Source: Geodermatophilus saharensis (GTDB lineage: Bacteria; Actinomycetota; Actinomycetes; Mycobacteriales; Geodermatophilaceae). Taken from it: 64,000 bases of DNA. The stretch spans positions 332,539-396,538 of the forward strand of contig NZ_FZOH01000003.1 in NCBI RefSeq assembly GCF_900188205.1, in the 5' to 3' direction. Below the pieces are notes generated by a model. It saw only the letters and a list, made by a program, of their open reading frames with translations. It did not search any database and had not been told where the DNA came from. The position numbers were made by a program, and so were the translations under genes. Each line of letters begins with the position of its first letter. The stretch's first letter is position 1. Shown here piece after piece: positions 24,425-34,778 of the stretch.

Positions 24425-26642
24425 TCAGGGGTCGACGACGAGGCGCACGGCGAACCCGCCGGCGACCGGCCCGGACCCGTCACGGCGGAGCACGTCGACC
24501 GTCCCCTCCGTGCCCGGGGGCAGGTCGCGCGGCACGGTGAGGACGAGCGCCAGCGTGCTCGGCCCGAGGGGGAGCGGCAGGTCGAGGGCCGCGCGGGGGG
24601 CGTCGGGGAGCGGCAGCGCGGCGGCGAGGTCGAAGGACCCGCGGGTCAGCTCGTCCTCGCCGCCGACGAGGACGGCGCCACCCGCATCCGGCGGCGCCGG
24701 CGGCTCCAGCGCGGCGGCCAGGGGGTCGTCGGCCGTCACGGCCACCTCGCCCGCCCGCGGCCGGGCGACGCGCAGCCCGACGCCCGCCAGCTCCCGTGGT
24801 CGCCGGACCTCCAGGCCGGTCGCCGCACCGGCCGACGCGCCGCGCACCTCGAACGGGACCAGCACCGACGCCCCCCGGGGCGCCCGCACCACGGTCAGGT
24901 CCTTCTGCGCGAGGTCGCCGCGCTCGCCGACGCGGCTGCCGGCAGGCGGGTGGGCGCCGCGGGTCAGCGCGGCGGCCACGAGGGCGACGTGCGCCCCCGG
25001 CGGCGGCACCTGTGCCGCCGGCCACCGGGCACGGACGACGGTGGACCGGCCCGGGGGCAGCTCGAAGGCGACCCCCGCGCTGACCGCCGGCAGGAAGTCG
25101 GCGGGCCAGGTGCGCGTGAAGCCGGCGCGGCGCCGGAGACCGAAGGTCACCACGAGGTGGCGGGCGGTGCCCCGGCCGCGGTTGCCGACCCGCGCGTGGA
25201 ACCAGTTGTCCCGCCCGGGCCGGGGCTGCTGGTGGACCGTGCCGCCGTCATCCTCGTGCCGGATCCAGACGTCGGGGGAGTCCCAGAGCCGTCCGCCCCC
25301 GCGCTCACCCGGGTCGTCGCGCAGCCACAGTTCCGGAGCGGGCGCCGGGTCGGGCAGGCCGTAGACCCAGCGGTGGAACGCGTCGACGAGGTCGACCGCG
25401 CCGGAGCGCGCCACGAGGTGGGCCTCCAGGGCCTCCGTGGTCGCGGGGCGCTCGAGGTTCGCCCGGTAGAACTCACCCATCCACCCGGTGAGCGCCGCGG
25501 GCGAGGCGAGCGCCGCTGCCCCTGCGAACAGCCGCGGCCCCGGTGCTGTAGGCCGCGATCGGGGTCGCGCGGGTGAACGGGTCGTGCGGGGACAGCGTGA
25601 CCGGCGGCTCGGCGAAGTCGAAGGGCCGGACCTCCGAGCCGCCACGGTCGTGGTAGACGTTCCAGCCCTCGTCCCACCACCCGTCGGCCTGGGCCGCGGG
25701 CGTGACCCCGCGGCCCCACCACGAGTGGAAGACCTCGTGCCGCAGGCTCCCCCGCGAGGCCGTGCACGCCCCGTCGTATTCCATGCCGCCCCGGATCAGG
25801 AACGCGGTGAAGCGGCCGCCGTGGACGTACCTCCCGATCGAGGCCGCGTTCTCCGCCAGCCAGCCGGCGACGTCGGCCGCGGCGGCTGCGGGGTCCACCG
25901 TGGTGTCGGAGCGCAGCGCGAGCGCCTCCACCGTGACGGGGGCGCCACCGGTCGGTAGCGCGACCGTCGTCGTCGCCGAGGTGAGCGTGTCCGCGGCCCG
26001 CACCTCCACCATCGGGGAGAGCGCGGAGGACCGCGGGGGGAAGGCCACCCGCCAGTGGTTGGGCCCGGCCGCGGTGACCGCGCCGTTGGTGACGACCCGG
26101 TGCTCCACCGGGGTGCCGGTCACCACCAGCTCCAGGTCGATCGCGTACCGGTCCCAGATCAGGTTGGCCGGCACCCAGGACTCCAGGTAGCGGCCGGGGG
26201 CGAGGTCGGTGAAGCCGAAGCTGAGCGTCAGCCGCGGTCCGGCCGACCAGGTCAGGGCCGGCGGGTGCGACCCGCCGGCCGGTGCCTGGGGCAGCCCCAC
26301 GGTGTAGTCCAGGCGCAGGGTGTGGGCGGTGCCGGCCGGGAGCGCCCGGTTCAGCACGAGGACCTCCGCGCCGGCACCGCCGCCGAGGTCCCGGCGGACC
26401 AGCGCGTCCAGGGGCAGGGGAGCGCCGTCGAGCCGGACGCCGGTGACGGGCTGGCGCAGGTCGAGAACCGGACAGCCTGCGGCCGGCCCCGTCGCGAACC
26501 GCAGCGTGGCCGTGCCGGTGGCCGTCCGGCTCGCCCCGTCGAAGCGGAGCAGTGCCGTGACGGCGGAGACGTCGATCGGCACGGCCGTCCTGCCGCCGCC
26601 GAGCGGCACGGGCGGCGGGGCCAGGTCGAGGTCGGTCGTCAC
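24425..26642 (-). pseudogene. M1-like zinc peptidase (gluzincin) split by a frameshift
   Basis: The start is GTG 26642 with GGAGGAGGG upstream. Residues 1-280 are a beta-rich domain typical of M1 peptidases (YLESWVPANLIWDRYAIDLEL), then RGGMEYDGA in the place of GAMEN. The zinc site is HEVFHSWWG (H302, E303, H306) with E325 eighteen residues after H306, the exact HEXXH-18-E gluzincin spacing. At TPIAAYSTG (codon 368) the frame is lost, with a stop at 25473; homologous sequence resumes as PRLFAGAAALASPAAL and runs to 24425, including a CARDB-like module (DVWIRHEDDGG, NWFHARVGNRGRGTARHL). One extra base in the run 25538-25541 explains it. It is either inactive C-terminally or a sequencing error. 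No signal peptide. Confidence 0.75.
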
Positions 26643-26687
26643 GGCAGCCCTCCTCCGGGTCTCTCACCGCCCGGCTCGGGCCCGTCC

Positions 26688-28817
26688 TCAGCGGGGGAGC
26701 AGCCCCGAGAAGCCGGCGAGCAGCCGGGGGGTCGCGTCCGTCCCCGACATCGCCGCGAGCTGCTGCAGCCGGTCCACGGCATCGGCCAGGTGCTCCGCCC
26801 CGCCGCCGAGGGCGACCCACATCCCGACCTGCTGGGTGAACACCAGCGCCGCGGCGTCGTTGTCGGTCTGCGTCGTCGGGAACTGGACGAACAGCTCGAC
26901 GTCCCTCGTGACGCCGACGGGGATGCCCCGCGCCGACCACGTGACGGCGACCGACAGCCGGTGCGGCCCCGGCCGGGGGAAGGCGAAGCCCTCCGTGCTC
27001 CAGAAGACCCGGTGTGACGAGGAGACGGAGTCCCCGGGCGGCAGCTCGGCGAGCTTCGCCGCGTCGCAGACGACGGCGAGCGGGCGGAACGGGCGGACCC
27101 GGCCGGACGGGTCGGTGACCGTCATCGTGGCGAACAGGCCCTCCAGGCTGACGTCGCTCGGGACGACGAGGGGGTCGCCGCTGCGGTTGGTGAGCGTCCA
27201 GGACACCTCGACCGGCTGGCCCAGCGCGACGCCGTCCGCCGGGACGGCCACCTCGAGCTCGAGCTCGGACGGGTCGAAGTCCTGGCGGTCGGTCGCCTGC
27301 GGGGGGCTGGTGCCCACCCAGGAGAAGAACGGCCAGCCCCCCGGGCGCAGCACGGGGTCGGGCATGTGCACCAGGTGGTGCCGCACCGTCGTGTTGACCG
27401 CCAGCGCGATCTGGTCCGGGAAGACGCCCGGGGCACCGGTCGTGGGGCCGCCCAGGACGTCGGCCACGCTCGGCGTGGTCGTCATGATCGAGTTGTCGGC
27501 GGTCGTCTCCTGCTCCTGGTGGATCTGGTTGAAGGTGTGCGTGATCTCGTGCGTGGCGCTGCGCAGGAACGCCCGGGCGACCTCGCGCTGCCTGCGGTCG
27601 GCGGCGGTCCCGAAGTTGGCCGACTCGCCCGACGGATAGCCGTCGTCGGAGAAGCTGGCGCACCCCTCCCGCGGGACCCCGATCTGGTCGTACATGACGC
27701 CGCGGGAGCAGCCGAGCTTGGCCGGGACCACCACGAGGTGGATCCGCCAGTCGGTGTCCAGGTCCGTGGCGGGGTCCCGGACGGCGGTCATGAGGCTGTG
27801 CAGGTTGCCCGACGACCAGCAGTCGGTCGGGTTCGCCCCGGCCGGCACCGGCACGTCGGTCGAACCCCGGACCACGGTCAGCTGCCAGCCGTGCTTGGCG
27901 TAGATCGTGTCGAAGTACTCGGTGCCGCCCGAGCCGTCGGGCACCGGCTGGGGCGCCACCGCGCCGGTGAGGGTGTCGATCTCCACCGTCGCCCGGCGGA
28001 AGAACGGCGACACCCAGGACAGGGTGACGGTGCCCCGGTCCACGCCGCCCTCGAGCCAGCGGCCGGTGAACCGCGGGCCGCCGAAGGGAGGCGGCGCGGG
28101 CGCCTGGGTCAGCGTCACGGTCACCGTCCTGCTGGGCGCCGCGGGGAAGGAGCCCTTGAAGCTCCCCGCCGGCGGGGCGGTGTAGTCGTACTGCTCCAGG
28201 ACGAGCGTCGCGGTGCACGGCCGGCCCGGCGGCACGGCGACGGACTCGGTCACCTGGACGACCTTCAGGTAGGAGTCGTAGCGGTCGCGCGGGTAGACCG
28301 GGATGCGCGGCCGGAAGGGCGGCGCGAGCGGCTCGGCCGCGCTCGGCCGGCTCGCCGCGGCGGCCACGGAGACCGCTCCGGACGTGGCGCTCCCCGGCGG
28401 GGGAGACGGCAGCGGGTCGGTGAGCGAGGGCGAGACCGGGGGCACCAGCGCCGGGCGCCGGTAGAGGTCACCGCTCACGATGATGCCGTCCGGTCCGGCG
28501 TCCGGCGCCGACCGGTCGACCCGCAGGGTCCCCTCGAAGCCGGCGGGCGAGGTGGTCGGCCGCAGGGAGAGCGCGTAGCAGCCGGCCCGCAGGACCGTCC
28601 GGCAGAACCGCAGGGGTGGGCCGGCCGACGACGGGGATCCGGTCGCCGCGCCGACAGCACCGGACCCGGCCGGGTCGAGGTCGGGGAAGCGGGGGTCGTC
28701 CTGGCCGACGGGGACCCCGGCGGCCAGCGGGACCTCGGGGGAGACGACGGGCGGGACGCTCGCGACGACCGCGTCCGCCCCCGGCTCGAGCTCCATCTCG
28801 CGGAAACCGTCGGCCAT
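26688..28817 (-). CDS. large metzincin-like peptidase
   Basis: A 709-residue protein. The zinc-binding signature is HEITHTFNQIH (H423, E424, H427, H433), a metzincin motif in which the usual glycine is asparagine (N430). A Met-turn-like NSIMTT (M445) follows eleven residues later, fitting a metzincin. The N-terminal 400 residues are beta-rich (RFCRTVLRAGCYALSLRPT, CTATLVLEQYDYT, GTVTLSWVSPFFRRATVEID); the C-terminal 250 contain an Ig-like domain (VEVSWTLTNRSGDPLVVPSDV). The N-terminus has no signal peptide. It lies 45 bases upstream of the M1-like gene and is preceded by a small gene, forming a three-gene operon. Substrate unknown. Confidence 0.75.
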   Translation of the reverse strand: MADGFREMELEPGADAVVASVPPVVSPEVPLAAGVPVGQDDPRFPDLDPAGSGAVGAATGSPSSAGPPLRFCRTVLRAGCYALSLRPTTSPAGFEGTLRVDRSAPDAGPDGIIVSGDLYRRPALVPPVSPSLTDPLPSPPPGSATSGAVSVAAAASRPSAAEPLAPPFRPRIPVYPRDRYDSYLKVVQVTESVAVPPGRPCTATLVLEQYDYTAPPAGSFKGSFPAAPSRTVTVTLTQAPAPPPFGGPRFTGRWLEGGVDRGTVTLSWVSPFFRRATVEIDTLTGAVAPQPVPDGSGGTEYFDTIYAKHGWQLTVVRGSTDVPVPAGANPTDCWSSGNLHSLMTAVRDPATDLDTDWRIHLVVVPAKLGCSRGVMYDQIGVPREGCASFSDDGYPSGESANFGTAADRRQREVARAFLRSATHEITHTFNQIHQEQETTADNSIMTTTPSVADVLGGPTTGAPGVFPDQIALAVNTTVRHHLVHMPDPVLRPGGWPFFSWVGTSPPQATDRQDFDPSELELEVAVPADGVALGQPVEVSWTLTNRSGDPLVVPSDVSLEGLFATMTVTDPSGRVRPFRPLAVVCDAAKLAELPPGDSVSSSHRVFWSTEGFAFPRPGPHRLSVAVTWSARGIPVGVTRDVELFVQFPTTQTDNDAAALVFTQQVGMWVALGGGAEHLADAVDRLQQLAAMSGTDATPRLLAGFSGLLPR

Positions 28818-28851
28818 GACGGGTGCCTCCTCACTCGGCCCCCCGTACCGA

Positions 28852-29166
28852 CTACGGGGGTGCGATCCGTTGGTAGGAGAAGCGGCAGCCGTCGGGGTCG
28901 ACGACCTCGAGGACGTCGGCCCCGCGGTGGACCTCGTAGACGACGAGCTCGTCGGTCGCGACGCTGAGCACCAGCCGGCGGTCGTCCTCGAGCCGGTAGA
29001 TGCCGGCGTCCCACCAGATGCCCGCCTGCTCCGGCCCGCGCGTGCCGCGGTAGGTGCCCGTCGAGAAGGTGAGGACGTCGGGGTAGCGGTCCGCGCACGC
29101 CGGCGCGTCCCTCTTCCGCCACGAGCCGGTCAGCGCCGTGTCGTCGGGTCCGGAGTGCGCGGTCAT
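28852..29166 (-). CDS. small beta-rich protein at head of peptidase operon
   Basis: 104 residues from ATG 29166 with ribosome site GAGGAG. The sequence TALTGSWRKRDAPACADRYPDVLTFSTGTYRGTR, then QAGIWWDAGIYRLEDDRRLVLSV and DELVVYEVHRGADVLEVVDPDGCRFSYQRI suggests a lipocalin-like small barrel with two cysteines. No family is named. It lies 34 bases before the metzincin start, on the same strand, so it probably leads the operon. A chaperone, inhibitor or ligand-binding role for the downstream peptidases is possible (inference). Confidence 0.65.
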   Translation of the reverse strand: MTAHSGPDDTALTGSWRKRDAPACADRYPDVLTFSTGTYRGTRGPEQAGIWWDAGIYRLEDDRRLVLSVATDELVVYEVHRGADVLEVVDPDGCRFSYQRIAPP

Positions 29167-29410
29167 GGGTCTCCTCGAGGTCCGTCCGGTCGAGGTGCCC
29201 ACTGTGCCCCGGATCCGGACCGGCACCGCCGGTGCGCGGTCCCCGCCGGGGCGGTGGCTCCTCGCCCCGGGGATCGCCGGCCTCCTCTCACCGACCCCGG
29301 GGGCCCGGGCCGCGCCGCCCTCGCCCGCTGGTCCCGTCCGGCTCCCGCTCCCGGACGACACGAGCCTCCCGGGCCCCCGTCACCGCAGCGTCACCGACCG
29401 GCGCCCCCGG

Positions 29411-30169
29411 TCAGCCGCCGATGAGCCGGCTGATCGTCCCCGCGGTGCGGGCGACCTGGGCGGCCAGGGACCGCCGCCCGTCCTCGTCGGGCACCTCGTG
29501 CTCGGGGAAGGTGAGCGCGACGGCAGCGATGGGGTGCCCGGAGTGGTCGAGCACCGGGGTGCCCACCGAGGCGAAGCCGGCGGTGACCTCGCCCTCCTCC
29601 AGGGCGTGGCCGCGGCGTCGTGTCTCGGCCAGCAGCCGGCGCAGCGCCGCCGGTGAGTCGGGTCCGCGCTCGTTGCGCAGCACGAAGCCGTCCGCGGTGG
29701 GGAACAGCGCGCGGACGGCGGCCGGCGGGAGGACGGCGAGCATCGCGCGGCCGCTGGCGGTCAGCGGCGCCGGCAGCCGGACCCCGACGTCGGTGACCAG
29801 CGGCGCCCGCCCGCGGGCCCGCTCCTCGATGACGTAGACGACGTCGCGGCCGTGCAGGACGGCCAGGTGGGAGGTGTGCCCGGTGCGGTCGGTCAGCTCC
29901 GACAGCGGCCGCCGGGCCAGCCGCTGCAGCGGCGCCTGCCGGGTGAACCCGCTGCCGAGCTCGTAGGCGCTGACCCCCAGGCCGTAGCGGCGCTCGTCGG
30001 GCAGGTGGACGACGAAGCCGGTCGCGGTGAGTTCCCCGAGCAGGTGGTACGTCGTCGAGCGGGGCAGCCCGAGCTCGCGGGCCAGCGCCGCCGCCGGCAC
30101 CGGCCCGGCCTGGTCGGCCAGGAACCGCAGGATGTCGAGCACCTGGCGCGCCGCGGGCACCTGGGCCAC
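29411..30169 (-). CDS. hutR: IclR-family regulator of histidine utilisation
   Basis: 252 residues from GTG 30169 (GGAGG five bases upstream; another in-frame GTG lies at 30175). The N-terminal winged helix (RQVLDILRFLADQAGPVPAAALARELGLPRSTTYHLLGEL) and the IclR effector domain (LPAPLTASGRAMLAVLPP, VTAGFASVGTPVLDHSGHPIAAVALTFP) are complete. It diverges from hutH, with the TGTCTGGGATCCCAGACA palindrome between them. Corynebacterial HutR is an IclR-type regulator of hut genes that recognises TCTGwwATwCCAGA; the palindrome fits that pattern except that the w (A/T) positions are G or C. Urocanate is the usual effector of hut regulators. Position plus operator supports this name well. Confidence 0.85.
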   Translation of the reverse strand: MAQVPAARQVLDILRFLADQAGPVPAAALARELGLPRSTTYHLLGELTATGFVVHLPDERRYGLGVSAYELGSGFTRQAPLQRLARRPLSELTDRTGHTSHLAVLHGRDVVYVIEERARGRAPLVTDVGVRLPAPLTASGRAMLAVLPPAAVRALFPTADGFVLRNERGPDSPAALRRLLAETRRRGHALEEGEVTAGFASVGTPVLDHSGHPIAAVALTFPEHEVPDEDGRRSLAAQVARTAGTISRLIGG

Positions 30170-30187
30170 CGGCACCTCCTCGCCGAG

Positions 30188-30205
30188 TGTCTGGGATCCC
30201 AGACA
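30188..30205. promoter_or_regulatory. HutR operator palindrome
   Basis: TGTCTGGGATCCCAGACA, a perfect 18-base palindrome, lies 19-36 bases from the regulator start and 37-54 bases before hutH. Its core TCTGGGATCCCAGA matches the published corynebacterial HutR motif at the TCTG, AT and CCAGA positions but has G/C at the w positions. It could control both divergent transcripts. Confidence 0.8.
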
Positions 30206-30241
30206 ATATCTCCCGCGCGGCTCTGTCGGAGGACCGGCGCG

Positions 30242-31831
30242 ATGGCGTGCCATGACCGGGTGACCGCCAGCACGACCACCAGCACGACCGCCACCGTCCC
30301 GATCAGCGTCGGCACCGGCCCGCTCAGCGCCTCCGACGTCGTCGCCGTCGCCCGGGACGGTGCCGCCGTCGTCCTCGCCCCCGGGGCGGAGCGGGCGGTC
30401 GCCGCGAGCCGCCGGGTGGTCGAGGCCCTGGCCGACGACGTCGTCGCGCACTACGGGGTCTCGACCGGCTTCGGCGCGCTGGCGACCCGGCACATCCCGG
30501 CCGAGCGGCGGGCGCAGCTGCAGCGCAGCCTGGTGCGCTCGCACGCCGCCGGCTCCGGCCCCGAGGTGGAGCGCGAGGTGGTGCGCGCGCTGATGGTGCT
30601 GCGCCTGGCCACCCTCGCCACCGGCCGCACCGGCGTCCGCCCGGAGACGGTGCGCACCTACGCCGCGATGCTCAACGCGGGCATCACCCCGGTGGTCTCC
30701 GAGTACGGCTCGCTGGGCTGCTCGGGCGACCTCGCGCCGTTGGCGCACTGCGCGCTCGCCGCCACGGGGGAGGGCGACGTCCGCGACGCCGGCGGGCGGC
30801 GCCGCCCGGCCGCCGAGGTACTGGCCGCCGCCGGCATCGCGCCGCTCGTGCTCGCGGAGAAGGAGGGCCTGGCGCTGATCAACGGCACCGACGGCATGCT
30901 CGGCATGCTGGTGCTGGCCCTGTGCGACCTGCGCCGGCTGCTGCGCGTCGCCGACGTCACCGCCGCGATGAGCGTCGAGGCGCTGCTGGGCACCGACGCG
31001 GTCTTCGCCGCCGACCTGCAGGCGCTGCGCCCGCACCCCGGCCAGGCCGACAGCGCGGCCAACCTCCGGGCCCTGCTCGCCGGCTCGCCGATCGTGGCCA
31101 GCCACCGCGGCCCCGGCTGCACCCGGGTGCAGGACGCCTACTCGTTGCGCTGCTCGCCGCAGGTGCACGGCGCGGCCCGCGACACCCTGGCCCACGCCGC
31201 GGCGGTCGCCGACCGCGAGCTGGCCAGCGCCATCGACAACCCGGTGGTCACCGCCGACGGGCGGGTGGAGAGCAACGGCAACTTCCACGGTGCCCCGGTC
31301 GCCTACGTGCTGGACTTCCTCGCCGTCGCCGTGGCCGACCTGGCCTCGATCGCCGAGCGGCGCACCGACCGCTTCCTCGACGTCGCCCGCAACTCCGGCC
31401 TGCCGGCGTTCCTGGCCGACGACCCGGGCGTCGACTCCGGGCACATGATCGCCCAGTACACCCAGGCGGCGATCGTCTCCGAGCTCAAGCGGCTGGCCGT
31501 CCCGGCGTCGGTCGACTCCATCCCCTCCAGCGCCATGCAGGAGGACCACGTCTCGATGGGCTGGTCGGCGGCCCGCAAGCTCCGCCGCGCTCTCGACGGG
31601 CTCACCCGGGTGCTGGCGATCGAGCTGCTCACCGCGGCCCGCGCGCTCGACCTGCGGGCTCCGCTGACCCCCGCGCCGGCGACCGCCGCGGTGGTCGCCG
31701 CCGTCCGGGAGCACGTCGCCGGCCCGGGCACCGACCGGTTCCTCGCCCCCGAGATCGACGCCGTCGTCGCGCTCGTCGCCGGCGGCGGCGCGGTCGCGGC
31801 CGCCGAGTCGGTCACCGGCCCCCTCGCCTGA
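30242..31831 (+). CDS. hutH: histidine ammonia-lyase
   Basis: A 529-residue enzyme, first step of histidine utilisation: L-histidine to urocanate and ammonia. The MIO prosthetic-group tripeptide is Cys-Ser-Gly (160-162) in [17 protein letters not shown]; actinobacterial enzymes often carry CSG instead of ASG. Other blocks are [10 protein letters not shown] (residues 71-80), [26 protein letters not shown] and [15 protein letters not shown] ([13 protein letters not shown]). The start ATG 30242 has GGAGGA eight bases upstream; GTG 30260 is the alternative. It heads the hut operon (hutU, M20 amidohydrolase, hutF, hutI) under the palindromic operator. Confidence 0.95.
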   Translation: MACHDRVTASTTTSTTATVPISVGTGPLSASDVVAVARDGAAVVLAPGAERAVAASRRVVEALADDVVAHYGVSTGFGALATRHIPAERRAQLQRSLVRSHAAGSGPEVEREVVRALMVLRLATLATGRTGVRPETVRTYAAMLNAGITPVVSEYGSLGCSGDLAPLAHCALAATGEGDVRDAGGRRRPAAEVLAAAGIAPLVLAEKEGLALINGTDGMLGMLVLALCDLRRLLRVADVTAAMSVEALLGTDAVFAADLQALRPHPGQADSAANLRALLAGSPIVASHRGPGCTRVQDAYSLRCSPQVHGAARDTLAHAAAVADRELASAIDNPVVTADGRVESNGNFHGAPVAYVLDFLAVAVADLASIAERRTDRFLDVARNSGLPAFLADDPGVDSGHMIAQYTQAAIVSELKRLAVPASVDSIPSSAMQEDHVSMGWSAARKLRRALDGLTRVLAIELLTAARALDLRAPLTPAPATAAVVAAVREHVAGPGTDRFLAPEIDAVVALVAGGGAVAAAESVTGPLA

Positions 31832-31866
31832 CCCCGTCCCCACCCCGACCCGAGAGGACGACCACC

Positions 31867-33543
31867 GTGGAAGGCGCCCGCCCCGTCCGTGCCGCACGCG
31901 GCACCGCCCGCACCGCCCGCTCCTGGCAGACCGAGGCGCCGCTGCGGATGCTCATGAACAACCTCGACCCCGAGGTGGCCGAGCGGCCCGACGACCTCGT
32001 CGTCTACGGCGGCACCGGGCGCGCGGCCCGCTCCTGGGCCGCCTTCGACGCGATGGTCGCCACGCTGCGCGAGCTCGGCGACGACGAGACGATGCTCGTG
32101 CAGTCGGGCAAGCCGGTCGGGGTGCTGCGCACCCACGAGTGGGCGCCGCGGGTGCTCATCGCCAACTCCAACCTGGTCGGCGGCTGGGCCACCTGGCCGG
32201 AGTTCCGCCGGCTGGAGCAGCTCGGGCTGACCATGTACGGGCAGATGACCGCCGGGTCGTGGATCTACATCGGCACCCAGGGCATCCTGCAGGGCACCTA
32301 CGAGACCTTCGCCGCGGTGGCCGCCAAGCGCTTCGGCGGCACGCTGGCCGGCACCCTGACCGTGACCGGCGGCTGCGGCGGCATGGGCGGTGCCCAGCCG
32401 CTGGCGGTGACGCTCAACGGCGGCGTCTGCCTCGTCGTCGACGTCGACCCCGCGCGGCTGCACCGGCGGGTCGCCCAGCGCTACCTCGACGAGGTCGCCG
32501 AGGACCTCGACGCGGCGGTCGCCCGCTGCGAGCAGGCCCGGCGGGACCGGGTCCCGCTGTCGGTGGGCCTGGTGGGCAACTGCGCCGCCGTGCTGCCCGA
32601 GCTGCTCCGGCGGGGCGTGCAGGCCGACGTCGTCACCGACCAGACCTCGGCCCACGACCCGCTGTCCTACCTGCCCGACGGCGTCGACCTCGGCGACTGG
32701 GCCGACTACGCCCGCACCAAGCCCGACGAGTTCACCGACCGGGCCCGGGCCTCGATGGCGCGGCACGTCGAGGCGATGGTCGGCTTCCTGGACGCCGGCA
32801 CGGAGGTCTTCGACTACGGCAACTCCATCCGGGACGAGGCCCGCCAGGGCGGCTTCGGCCGCGCCTTCGCCTTCCCCGGCTTCGTGCCGGCCTACATCCG
32901 GCCGCTGTTCACCGAGGGCAAGGGCCCGTTCCGGTGGGCGGCGCTGTCCGGCGACCCCGCCGACATCCGCGCCACCGACGAGGCCGTCCTCGACCTGTTC
33001 CCCGACTCCGACCACCTGCACCGGTGGATCCGCGCCGCGCAGGACAAGGTCGCCTTCCAGGGGCTGCCGGCCCGCATCTGCTGGCTCGGCTACGGCGAGC
33101 GTGAGAAGGCCGGGGTGCGCTTCAACGACATGGTCGCCTCCGGCGAGCTGTCGGCCCCCGTCGTCATCGGCCGCGACCACCTCGACTGCGGGTCGGTCGC
33201 CTCCCCCTACCGCGAGACCGAGGGGATGGCCGACGGGTCCGACGCGATCGCCGACTGGCCGCTGCTCAACGCCCTGGTCAACACCGCCTCCGGCGCGTCC
33301 TGGGTGTCGATCCACCACGGCGGCGGCGTCGGCATCGGCCGCTCCGTCCACGCCGGCCAGGTGACCGTCGCCGACGGCACCCCGCTGGCCGGGCAGAAGA
33401 TCGAGCGGGTGCTCACCAACGACCCCGGCACCGGCGTCCTCCGGCACATCGACTCCGGCGACGCGCCCGAGTTCGGCAACGACGCCGGACCGCTCGCCGA
33501 GCACCCCGAGGGGGGCGTGCGGGTCCCGATGGCGGGCCGGTGA
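31867..33543 (+). CDS. hutU: urocanate hydratase
   Basis: A 558-residue urocanase, converting urocanate to imidazolonepropionate. Motifs: [41 protein letters not shown] (NAD-site region), [29 protein letters not shown] [21 protein letters not shown]-type [11 protein letters not shown], and the catalytic-cysteine region [18 protein letters not shown]. The full family length and every main block are present. It follows hutH by 35 bases and overlaps the downstream amidohydrolase gene by four bases (GTGA), so the two are translationally coupled. Confidence 0.95.
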   Translation: MEGARPVRAARGTARTARSWQTEAPLRMLMNNLDPEVAERPDDLVVYGGTGRAARSWAAFDAMVATLRELGDDETMLVQSGKPVGVLRTHEWAPRVLIANSNLVGGWATWPEFRRLEQLGLTMYGQMTAGSWIYIGTQGILQGTYETFAAVAAKRFGGTLAGTLTVTGGCGGMGGAQPLAVTLNGGVCLVVDVDPARLHRRVAQRYLDEVAEDLDAAVARCEQARRDRVPLSVGLVGNCAAVLPELLRRGVQADVVTDQTSAHDPLSYLPDGVDLGDWADYARTKPDEFTDRARASMARHVEAMVGFLDAGTEVFDYGNSIRDEARQGGFGRAFAFPGFVPAYIRPLFTEGKGPFRWAALSGDPADIRATDEAVLDLFPDSDHLHRWIRAAQDKVAFQGLPARICWLGYGEREKAGVRFNDMVASGELSAPVVIGRDHLDCGSVASPYRETEGMADGSDAIADWPLLNALVNTASGASWVSIHHGGGVGIGRSVHAGQVTVADGTPLAGQKIERVLTNDPGTGVLRHIDSGDAPEFGNDAGPLAEHPEGGVRVPMAGR

Positions 33544-34778
33544 CCGCGCCGGACCCGCAGCGGGCCGCGTCCGCCGGCTTCGACCGGATGTGGGCGGAGC
33601 TGGCGCCGGTCGGCCGGTCCGGTGCGACCGGGGGCTACTCGCGCTTCGCCTGGACCCGCGAGGACGCCGCGCTGCGGGAGTGGTTCGCCGGGGCCTGCGC
33701 CGAGCGCGGCCTGGCCCTCGACGTCGACCGGGCGGGCAACCAGTGGGCGTGGTGGGGCGACCCGGACGCCGCGGTGTCCGCCGGCGCCCCCGGGGTGGTG
33801 ATCGGCTCGCACCTGGACTCCGTCCCCGACGGCGGGGCGTTCGACGGCCCGCTCGGCGTGGTCGGCGCGCTGGCCGCGGTCGACGAGCTGCGGGCCGCCG
33901 GCGTCGCCCCGTCCCGGCCGGTCGGGGTGGTCGCCTTCGGCGACGAGGAGGGCGCCCGGTTCGGGGTCGCCTGCGCCGGCTCGCGCGTCCTCACCGGCGC
34001 GCTGCCGGCGCAGCGGGCGCTGGGCCTCGTGGACGGCGACGGCACCACCCTGGCCGAGGCGCTGACCGCGGCCGGGCGCGACCCGGGCGACCTCGGCCGC
34101 GACGACCGTGCCCTGGCCCGCGTCGGCGCGTTCGTCGAGCTGCACGTCGAGCAGGGGTACGGGCTCGCCGGCCTGGACCGGCCGGTGGCCGTGGGCACCG
34201 GCATCTGGCCGCACGGCCGGTGGCGGTTCGACCTGGCCGGGCAGGCCGACCACGCCGGCACCACCCGGCTCGCCGACCGCGACGACCCGATGCTGGCCCT
34301 CGCCGCGCTCGTGCAGCGGGCCCGCGAGCTCGCGGTGCGGCACGGCGTCCTCGCCACCTGCGGCAAGGTCGTCGTCCGGCCCAACGGGGTCAACGCGATC
34401 CCGTCGTCGGTGACCGGCTGGCTCGACGCCCGCGGCGAGGACCAGGCGGCCGTGCGGGCGCTGGTCGAGGAGTTCGCCGCGTCGGCCGCCGACCTCGGCG
34501 GGACCCTCACCGAGGAGTCCTGGACCGACGCGACGTCCTTCGACGCGTCCCTGGCCGACCGGCTCGCCGCGGTGCTCGGCGGGGGTGACGTGCCCCGCCT
34601 GGCCACCGGCGCCGGGCACGACGCCGGGGTCCTGGCCGCCGCCGGCGTCCCCGCCGCGATGCTCCTCGTCCGCAACCCCACCGGGATCTCGCACTCGCCC
34701 GAGGAGTTCGCCGAGCCCGACGACTGCCACCGCGGGGTGCACGCCCTGGCCGCCGTGGTCGCCTCCCTCACGCGGTGA
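33540..34778 (+). CDS. M20-family amidohydrolase (allantoate amidohydrolase-like) in hut operon
   Basis: A 412-residue dinuclear-metal amidohydrolase resembling AllC/hydantoinase-carbamoylase. Metal and active-site motifs: [19 protein letters not shown] (H and D ligands), [10 protein letters not shown] (Glu pair), [12 protein letters not shown] (His), [13 protein letters not shown] and the late GISHSPEEF (His). Coupled to hutU by GTGA overlap and to hutF downstream. Actinobacterial hut operons often have such a gene where hutG would be. HutF makes N-formyl-glutamate, and no HutG-type deformylase is in this locus, so it may hydrolyse N-formyl-L-glutamate or N-formimino intermediates (inference from context). 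Confidence 0.85.
   Translation: MTAPDPQRAASAGFDRMWAELAPVGRSGATGGYSRFAWTREDAALREWFAGACAERGLALDVDRAGNQWAWWGDPDAAVSAGAPGVVIGSHLDSVPDGGAFDGPLGVVGALAAVDELRAAGVAPSRPVGVVAFGDEEGARFGVACAGSRVLTGALPAQRALGLVDGDGTTLAEALTAAGRDPGDLGRDDRALARVGAFVELHVEQGYGLAGLDRPVAVGTGIWPHGRWRFDLAGQADHAGTTRLADRDDPMLALAALVQRARELAVRHGVLATCGKVVVRPNGVNAIPSSVTGWLDARGEDQAAVRALVEEFAASAADLGGTLTEESWTDATSFDASLADRLAAVLGGGDVPRLATGAGHDAGVLAAAGVPAAMLLVRNPTGISHSPEEFAEPDDCHRGVHALAAVVASLTR

Noticed and set aside
24425..28218. A thousand-residue reading on the minus strand overlapping the peptidase genes
   Set aside because: It is an alternative frame of the metzincin and M1-like genes, which have the real motifs and ribosome sites.
30700..30740. 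Unusual Cys-Ser-Gly in place of Ala-Ser-Gly in histidine ammonia-lyase
   Set aside because: CSG is a normal MIO precursor in many actinobacterial histidine ammonia-lyases; not an anomaly.
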